DNA of 6,776 nt from Bacillota bacterium (GTDB lineage Bacteria > Bacillota > Clostridia > Oscillospirales > Oscillospiraceae): positions 1-6,776 of the forward strand of contig JAJUHD010000142.1 in NCBI GenBank assembly GCA_029268085.1, written 5' to 3'. The translations under genes were made by a program, and so were the position numbers. The stretch's first letter is position 1. Each line of letters starts with the position of its first letter. This document shows positions 1-3,922 of this stretch, piece by piece. Under the pieces are notes generated by a model. The model saw only the letters and a list, made by a program, of their open reading frames with translations, was not told the DNA's origin and did no database searches.

Positions 1-1093
1 AGAGAACTTCCTTTGCCTTTTCCTCGGAAAATTCGATTCCGCCGCCGTTTTCGCATACCCTGATCTCGCCCGCATCAGACTCGAAGCCGACCGCAACCTT
101 GCCGACATCGACATCCGCGCCCGAATAGCCTATCGCGCAGAGGACGCGGCCCCAATTAGCGTCCGAGCCGAACATTGCGCATTTCAGAAGAGGAGAGCAG
201 ATGACGGACTTTGCGATTTTTTTAGCGTCATCCTTGCTCTTCGCTCCGGTCACCCTGCATTCGATAAGCTTCGACGCACCTTCGCCGTCCTTTGCGATGC
301 GGCGGCTGAGGTCAAGGCAGAGCTCATGGAGCGCGAACTTGAAGGCTTCAAAATCCTCGTCCTCGGAGGTGATTTCCTCGTTTTCCGCCATACCGTTTGC
401 CATTATGACCACAGTGTCGTTAGTCGAGGTGTCGCGGTCAACGCTAATCATGTTGAAGGTGTCCTGAATGCTGTAATCCAAAGCCTTTTGAAGCATTTCC
501 GGTGAGATCGCGGCGTCTGTAGTGACGAAAACGAGCATGGTTGCCATGTCGGGGTGTATCATACCGCTGCCCTTGGCAATAGCGCCCATTTTAACGGTTT
601 TGCCGCCGAGTTCAAACTGCACTGCGACTTCTTTTTTAACAGTATCGGTGGTCATAATCGCCGTTGCCGCGTCATCGGAGTTTTTGCCAAGGCCCATGAT
701 GAGCGCCGGCATCCCGTTTGCAATCGGTTCAATGCTCAGCTTCTGGCCGATGACGCCGGTAGAGGCGACAATGACGTCCCATGAATAGATGCCGGTGAAC
801 TTTTCGACAAGCTCGCACATACCCTCGGCGATTTCAATACCGTTTTCGTTGCAGGTGTTCGCATTGCCGCTGTTGGCAATTATCGCCCTGGCATAGCCGT
901 TTTTAAGGTGCTTCTGAGTTACGATTATCGGGGCGCCCTTGACAAGGTTTTTGGTGTAAACTCCTGCCGCCGCAGCTTTTTTCTGGCTTACTATGAGAGC
1001 GAGATCCTTTTTCCCTGTTTTCCTGATGCCGCAGCTTATGCCCGAAGCGATGAAGCCCTTGGGAGCACATACGCCGCCGTTAATGTAGTTCAT
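1..1093 (-). CDS. argJ: Bifunctional glutamate N-acetyltransferase / ornithine acetyltransferase ArgJ, 3' end beyond the window
   Basis: ArgJ moves the acetyl group from N-acetylornithine to glutamate, releasing ornithine and regenerating N-acetylglutamate in the cytoplasmic acetyl cycle of arginine synthesis; many members also use acetyl-CoA. The frame reads 364 codons without a stop to the left edge. The family is usually about 400 residues, so roughly 35 to 45 C-terminal residues are missing. Seen motifs: NSGNANTC (residues 74-81), the STGVIG oxyanion-hole segment (111-116), KGSGMIHPDMATML (174-187) with the self-cleavage site between Ala184 and Thr185 (Thr codon 539-541; its new N-terminal Thr is the nucleophile), DTSTNDT, and FGSDANWGR. 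The start ATG (1091-1093) has GGAGG at 1104-1108, 10 bases away. It lies 37 bp after argC with no terminator between them, so the two are probably cotranscribed. Whether it is mono- or bifunctional cannot be told from sequence alone. Confidence 0.97.
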   Translation of the reverse strand, partial: MNYINGGVCAPKGFIASGISCGIRKTGKKDLALIVSQKKAAAAGVYTKNLVKGAPIIVTQKHLKNGYARAIIANSGNANTCNENGIEIAEGMCELVEKFTGIYSWDVIVASTGVIGQKLSIEPIANGMPALIMGLGKNSDDAATAIMTTDTVKKEVAVQFELGGKTVKMGAIAKGSGMIHPDMATMLVFVTTDAAISPEMLQKALDYSIQDTFNMISVDRDTSTNDTVVIMANGMAENEEITSEDEDFEAFKFALHELCLDLSRRIAKDGEGASKLIECRVTGAKSKDDAKKIAKSVICSPLLKCAMFGSDANWGRVLCAIGYSGADVDVGKVAVGFESDAGEIRVCENGGGIEFSEEKAKEVL

Positions 1094-1130
1094 ATTATGT
1101 AAACCTCCAAGCAAATCAATTCATTGGATT

Positions 1131-2066
1131 TCATCCAAGCGCGAGTCCTGTTTCCTCGGGGAGACCGCACATTATGTTGAAGCATTGTATTGCCGCTCCC
1201 GATGCGCCTTTGCCGAGATTATCAAAGCGTGAGGAGAGCAGTATCCTCTCATCGTTACCCGTAACGAAAATCTCCATGTCGTCACGCCCCGCAAGTGTAT
1301 TTGCAAATAGGAAAGGGGAATCGTCAAGCACCTTTACGAGCTTTTGACCCTTGTAATGCGCCTTATATGCCTCGCGGATATCAGAAGCAGAGTAGTTTTT
1401 TCTCAGCTGTGAAGCGTGGAGCGGAACGGTGACCAGCATACCAGAATAAAAATCACCGACGATCGGCATGAATACAGGGGCGTTTGTAAGTGCGCACTGC
1501 GAAACGATTTCCGGCAGATGTTTGTGGCTCTGACCCATTGCGTACAGCTTAGGACTGTCATGCTCCGCCGTCCGGGATATGTCCTCATATTCAGCGATCA
1601 TCTTTTTTCCTCCGCCGCTGTAGCCGGTGAGCGAGGTGCAGGTCAAAAGACAGTCTTTTGAAAGTATTCCCTCGGAAATAAGCGGGTAAATAAGAGAAAT
1701 AAATCCGCTGGCATGGCATCCGGGAGAGGCGACATATTTTGCGGAAGCAATATCACGCCGGTGCCCGTCGGAAAGTTCCGGAAAACCGTACGCCCAGCCA
1801 TCTGCCGTACGGTGAGCCGTAGAGGCGTCGATGAACTTGGCGCTCAAGTCCTTTGCGAGTTTTGCCGTTTCCCTTGCCGCATCGTCCGGCAGGCACAGAA
1901 AGACGAAATCGGACTTTTCGATGAGCCTCCTGATCTCCTGAGGGTCCTTGCGGCGAGTGCTTTCGATCTCAAGAAGCTCGACATCGGGACGCATTTCAAG
2001 GCGCGAACGCAGCCTCAGACCCGCCGTTCCTTCGGAACCCGAAATAAAAACCTTCGTCACTGTCAT
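1131..2066 (-). CDS. argC: N-acetyl-gamma-glutamyl-phosphate reductase, short type-2 form
   Basis: ArgC reduces N-acetylglutamyl-5-phosphate with NADPH to N-acetylglutamate-5-semialdehyde, the third step of ornithine/arginine synthesis, in the cytoplasm. From the chosen ATG it has 311 residues, the length of the type-2 family (type 1 is about 345). Seen features: an N-terminal nucleotide-binding loop KVFISGSEGTAGLRL (residues 5-19), FVFLCLPDDAA (55-64), FIDASTAHR (79-87), the catalytic cysteine Cys117 in SPGCHASGF, the LTGYSGGGK segment (147-154), and the catalytic-histidine region QSHKHLPEI (179-187). The frame is open back to a TTG at 2087, adding seven residues, but the ATG at 2066 gives the family's normal N-terminus and leaves about 25 bases after the predicted transcription start. 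Its ribosome site is weak (GGTGGTG directly before the ATG), so the start is less certain than the identity. It is the first gene of the unit with argJ. Confidence 0.95.
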   Translation of the reverse strand: MTVTKVFISGSEGTAGLRLRSRLEMRPDVELLEIESTRRKDPQEIRRLIEKSDFVFLCLPDDAARETAKLAKDLSAKFIDASTAHRTADGWAYGFPELSDGHRRDIASAKYVASPGCHASGFISLIYPLISEGILSKDCLLTCTSLTGYSGGGKKMIAEYEDISRTAEHDSPKLYAMGQSHKHLPEIVSQCALTNAPVFMPIVGDFYSGMLVTVPLHASQLRKNYSASDIREAYKAHYKGQKLVKVLDDSPFLFANTLAGRDDMEIFVTGNDERILLSSRFDNLGKGASGAAIQCFNIMCGLPEETGLALG

Positions 2067-2091
2067 CACCACCGAATAAATATGCAATCTA

Positions 2092-2106
2092 TATGAATAT
2101 AATACA
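2092..2106. promoter_or_regulatory. Possible ARG-box-like operator over the argC -10
   Basis: The plus strand reads ATGAATATAATACAT around here, an imperfect palindrome whose arms ATGAAT and ATACAT agree at five of six positions. ArgR/AhrC operators resemble two TGAAT half-sites about four bases apart. One half fits well, but the second is degenerate and the spacing is one base short. The position, covering the -10 box and probable transcription start of argC, is where an arginine repressor would act. This is a weak candidate in AT-rich DNA. Confidence 0.25.
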
Positions 2107-2127
2107 TTAGTATACTCATAAAATCAA
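2099..2127 (-). promoter_or_regulatory. Predicted sigma-A promoter of argCJ
   Basis: On the minus strand, a -35 box TTGATT (2122-2127) is followed after 17 bp by a -10 box TATTAT (2099-2104, one mismatch to consensus). The DNA upstream (2133-2160) is almost pure A/T, like an UP element. The expected start of transcription is near 2092, giving a leader of about 26 bases before the argC ATG at 2066. Confidence 0.6.
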
Positions 2128-2221
2128 GAGAGAATTGCATAATTATAATATAATTTTTAACGTGCTAAAGAAAAATTGTTTGTGCAGAAATACAAATAAC
2201 CGAGTATTCGTGAAAATGCGC

Positions 2222-2259
2222 AAAAAAAATCCAAAATCATAAAATAATGATTTTGGATT
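2222..2259 (-). terminator. Rho-independent terminator after the 30-codon gene
   Basis: A perfect 13-bp stem (2228-2240 paired with 2247-2259) encloses a six-base loop. On the minus strand it is followed by an uninterrupted run of eight T (complement of A at 2222-2229, partly inside the stem base). The plus strand has no T tail, so it works for leftward transcription. It begins within the stop codon of the small gene and isolates argCJ from transcription upstream. Confidence 0.8.
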
Positions 2260-2350
2260 ACAAAGCAACAAATATAATAGAAAATGAAATGATCCGGCTT
2301 TTGTTTTTCATACAGTCAAAACAAGTTTTGCGAACAATGTTGTTATCCAT
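2258..2350 (-). CDS. Small 30-residue protein of unknown function, CxxC plus hydrophobic tail
   Basis: I do not recognise this product. The frame reads 30 codons from ATG (2348-2350) to TAA (2258-2260). The N-terminal half is polar and basic (MDNNIVRKTCFDCMKNK) with a CxxC pair at Cys10 and Cys13. The last eleven residues, IISFSIIFVAL, are hydrophobic and run to the stop. There is no usual signal-peptide layout, and the hydrophobic part is short for a full membrane span. Coding potential is supported by a perfect AAGGAGG (2356-2362) five bases before the ATG, a plausible promoter upstream, and a strong terminator right after the stop. Codons are AT-rich compared with neighbouring genes. It could be a membrane-associated peptide, a signalling or toxic peptide, a leader peptide, or a chance frame in a small RNA. 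The sequence does not decide among these. Confidence 0.5.
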   Translation of the reverse strand: MDNNIVRKTCFDCMKNKSRIISFSIIFVAL

Positions 2351-2355
2351 GTTTT

Positions 2356-2362
2356 CCTCCTT
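2356..2362 (-). promoter_or_regulatory. Strong ribosome binding site of the 30-codon gene
   Basis: AAGGAGG on the minus strand, five bases (AAAAC) before the ATG at 2350. It is the best Shine-Dalgarno match among the starts in the window and the main reason to believe this small frame is translated. Confidence 0.65.
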
Positions 2363-2392
2363 ATCTGACGGATACGAATAACAAGCCGAATT

Positions 2393-2429
2393 CTTATCTT
2401 TGCTATAATGCACTATCTTCAAAGATAAG
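2393..2429. repeat. 10-bp perfect inverted repeat around the small gene's -10 box
   Basis: The arms CTTATCTTTG (2393-2402) and CAAAGATAAG (2420-2429) are exact reverse complements separated by 17 bases. The predicted -10 box (2405-2410) lies between the arms. One arm covers the predicted transcription start, and the other lies in the spacer and touches the -35 box. This layout suits a repressor operator; in read-through RNA it could also form a hairpin. Confidence 0.6.
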
Positions 2430-2433
2430 TCAA
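2405..2433 (-). promoter_or_regulatory. Predicted promoter of the 30-codon gene
   Basis: On the minus strand, TTGACT (2428-2433, five of six to consensus) is followed after 17 bp by CATTAT (2405-2410, four of six). The expected start is near 2398, leaving a leader of about 48 bases that carries the AAGGAGG. The -35 box sits partly inside the base of the terminator hairpin of the preceding hydrolase gene. Confidence 0.45.
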
Positions 2434-2467
2434 GACCTTCCGCATAAAAACTTTGCGGAAGGTCTTG
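2431..2467 (-). terminator. Hairpin terminator after the NlpC/P60 gene
   Basis: A perfect 14-bp stem (2431-2444 with 2454-2467) with a GC-rich centre and nine-base loop begins three bases after the hydrolase stop codon. On the minus strand the following bases, ACTTATCTTTG, are only moderately T-rich, so it may terminate inefficiently or mainly protect the 3' end. Confidence 0.65.
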
Positions 2468-2470
2468 GAA

Positions 2471-3343
2471 TCATATAATACGTCTTGCGCCTACATAACG
2501 GGTGTCATAGTAGTTTTCTGAGAGATCGCTTATAATAACGCAGCCGCTCCCAGAGCTCGCGTGTATGAATTGCCCGTTTCCGATGTAGATGCCGACATGA
2601 CCGATAGACTCGGTGTGAGAGGAGAAGCAGATTGCATCGCCGATTTCAAGATTTACTTTTTCGACGTATGTACCGTTTTCGTATATCTGAGCGGCGGTAC
2701 GGTCGACCGTATAACCGCACTCCTTGTATACATATTGGACGAAGCCTGAGCAATCAAAGCCGTTTACTGTCGTACCGCCATAGACATAGGGAACACCTAG
2801 ATACTTCATTGCGGTATCGACGATTTTCTGGCCCTCACTTTCCGAAGAATCCTGCTCGGAGACAGCTCCGCTCAGCGCAAGGTAGTCGCTGAAGACAAAA
2901 CCCGTCTGGCCGTTGTACCTGACCTTGTACCAGACACCGCAGACACCGAGCACATCCATCTTTGTACCGGTGTCAAAGACATTTATTACGCCGGAGTTGA
3001 GGCTTGCAGCGTCTCGCATTCGGACGCCTGTGCCGAAAATCGTGCCTGTGCCGAAGCTGCCCTCAAGGTTTTCGTTAAAACTAATAGAATCTGAGGACAT
3101 GAAACCTGTTGCCCCGCGGCAGATGACTTTAAACCAGTTGTCATTAATTTTTGCTTCAACAACCACTACCGAACCCTGCGGTGAAAAAAGCAGAGCAGAG
3201 GATTCGGCGCTCGGTTCGGTGCGGAGTTCCAAAGAGTCTGCGGTAACTGTCGCTCCGCCGATACTCGTGGCATAAGCGGAAACGGTAAGAGCGCTGATAA
3301 GCGCGGATGCGATCGCGATGGTTTTGAGATGCTTAAAATCCAT
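2471..3343 (-). CDS. Secreted peptidoglycan endopeptidase: signal peptide, two SH3b domains, NlpC/P60
   Basis: Predicted exported cysteine endopeptidase; NlpC/P60 enzymes of this layout usually cut the D-gamma-glutamyl to diamino-acid bond in peptidoglycan stems. It has 290 residues. Residues 1-25 form a signal peptide (lysines at 4 and 7, a hydrophobic core, AYA before a likely cut after Ala25). Two SH3b wall-binding domains follow, about 31-90 (SLELRTEPS... ATGFMSSD) and 98-157 (GVRMRDAAS... TGFVFSDYL). A short acidic Ser/Glu linker at about 161-172 leads to the NlpC/P60 domain to the end. Its catalytic Cys198 is in FDCSGFV, His249 in IGHVGIY, and the third polar residue is probably His261 in FIHAS. 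The ATG at 3343 has AAAGGA upstream. The frame is open further to a TTG at 3436, but that would bury the signal peptide. Its exact role (growth, separation or sporulation) is unknown. Confidence 0.94.
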   Translation of the reverse strand: MDFKHLKTIAIASALISALTVSAYATSIGGATVTADSLELRTEPSAESSALLFSPQGSVVVVEAKINDNWFKVICRGATGFMSSDSISFNENLEGSFGTGTIFGTGVRMRDAASLNSGVINVFDTGTKMDVLGVCGVWYKVRYNGQTGFVFSDYLALSGAVSEQDSSESEGQKIVDTAMKYLGVPYVYGGTTVNGFDCSGFVQYVYKECGYTVDRTAAQIYENGTYVEKVNLEIGDAICFSSHTESIGHVGIYIGNGQFIHASSGSGCVIISDLSENYYDTRYVGARRII

Positions 3344-3359
3344 GATATTCCTTTCGTGA

Positions 3360-3404
3360 TTCCGGTTCGGGAAAATGGCAACCCCCGAAAGGCATTCGCC
3401 GGAA
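3360..3404 (-). promoter_or_regulatory. Structured 5' leader of the NlpC/P60 gene
   Basis: Twelve contiguous bases at 3360-3371 (TTCCGGTTCGGG) can pair in two blocks: 3360-3365 with 3399-3404 (CCGGAA) and 3366-3371 with 3384-3389 (CCCGAA). This gives a coaxial hairpin with a nine-base bulge (3390-3398) and a 12-base loop. It ends about 16 bases before the hydrolase ATG, just ahead of the ribosome site, and there is no T-run. I do not recognise it as a known riboswitch class. It may be a translational control element, an mRNA-stability structure or a weak intercistronic barrier. Confidence 0.4.
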
Positions 3405-3448
3405 AGCTTTTTGTTCAGGACTGGCAAGCTGGTCAAGCCCGCTTTGCT

Positions 3449-3739
3449 TTACTGGGCAAGAGCTCTGTCGAGCCAGACGGACGCAACGTCCATCGCGGCG
3501 TAAAGACTGTTTTTTTCACTCTTTTTAACGACGCGGTCGCGTGATTTAAGGTCTGGATCCGTAAGCTGAAGCTGTACTAAGACCTTTGTAGCAACATCCA
3601 TGTCCTTGACCTTTCTGGTTTCAAGAACCTGAAGCAGTATAATGTACTTATCTGACATACTGCCGAAATAGATCATGTTATCCTTGCGGCGGAGAGGGTG
3701 ACCCTTGTATTCGAGCACCGCTGATTTTTCTTCTGACAT
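3449..3739 (-). CDS. Small protein of unknown function, 96 residues
   Basis: I cannot assign a function. The protein is charged and soluble-looking, without signal peptide, membrane segment or cysteine. The first half (YKGHPLRRKDNMIYFGSMSD, then KYIILLQVLETRKVKD) looks like beta-strands. The middle VATKVLVQLQLTDPDLKSRD is followed by a basic VVKKSEKNSL and a helical end AAMDVASVWLDRALAQ. The overall pattern resembles short uncharacterised proteins I associate with Clostridia genomes, but that is a memory impression. The ATG at 3739 has AAAGGA about 10 bases upstream, and a near-consensus promoter precedes it, so it is likely well expressed. The hydrolase gene follows after 105 bp with no clear terminator or promoter between, so the two may be cotranscribed. 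Confidence 0.85.
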   Translation of the reverse strand: MSEEKSAVLEYKGHPLRRKDNMIYFGSMSDKYIILLQVLETRKVKDMDVATKVLVQLQLTDPDLKSRDRVVKKSEKNSLYAAMDVASVWLDRALAQ

Positions 3740-3796
3740 ATATTATCAATCCTTTCTTATGTATGAAAAGAAACTGCATTTTAGTAACGTAACCAA

Positions 3797-3825
3797 ATTG
3801 TAACACATTGTTTCCTTATTGTCAA
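3797..3825 (-). promoter_or_regulatory. Strong sigma-A promoter of the 96-residue gene
   Basis: On the minus strand, a perfect -35 TTGACA (3820-3825), 17 bp spacer and -10 TACAAT (3797-3802, one mismatch) preceded by an extended TGT. This is eleven of twelve to consensus and the best promoter in the window. The expected transcription start is near 3790, giving a leader of about 50 bases. GTTAC occurs three times around the start (complements at 3784-3788, 3789-3793 and 3800-3804). Confidence 0.8.
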
Positions 3826-3846
3826 CGCAACTGAAAAATGTTCACG

Positions 3847-3893
3847 CCTTTTTGGCAAAAAGGTACTGCCCGCCGGCGATAAAGACGGGCAGT
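3847..3893 (-). terminator. Terminator region after purL, two adjacent hairpins
   Basis: The first hairpin in the direction of purL transcription pairs 3886-3893 with 3865-3872 (ACTGCCCG, eight GC-rich pairs, 13-base loop) and is followed on the minus strand by ACC and then five T. That T-run is itself the start of a second small hairpin (3857-3863 with 3847-3853, seven pairs, three-base loop). It lies about 30 bases after the purL stop. Confidence 0.7.
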
Positions 3894-3922
3894 CGTTTAA
3901 CGTTTGCTCTTGTTACATCATT

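Noticed and set aside
2067..2260. T-box or other long leader riboswitch upstream of argC
   Set aside because: No TGGNACCGCG-type T-box core is present, and the predicted transcription start leaves only about 26 bases of leader. The hairpin at 2228-2259 points to the preceding small gene.
2404..2409. Perfect TATAAT on the plus strand as a rightward promoter
   Set aside because: No acceptable -35 box lies 16-18 bases upstream (ACAAGC region), and no plus-strand gene with a ribosome site follows it.
3344..3436. Upstream extension of the NlpC/P60 frame to a TTG codon, adding 31 residues
   Set aside because: The extension would place the signal peptide internally. The ATG at 3343 begins a textbook signal peptide and has AAAGGA upstream, and the extension overlaps the structured leader.
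3344..3448. c-di-AMP (ydaO-type) riboswitch ahead of the NlpC/P60 gene
   Set aside because: The gap is only 105 bases and I could not find the conserved GCCGAAUCC-like opening or the paired later segments of that class; only a simple bipartite hairpin is visible.
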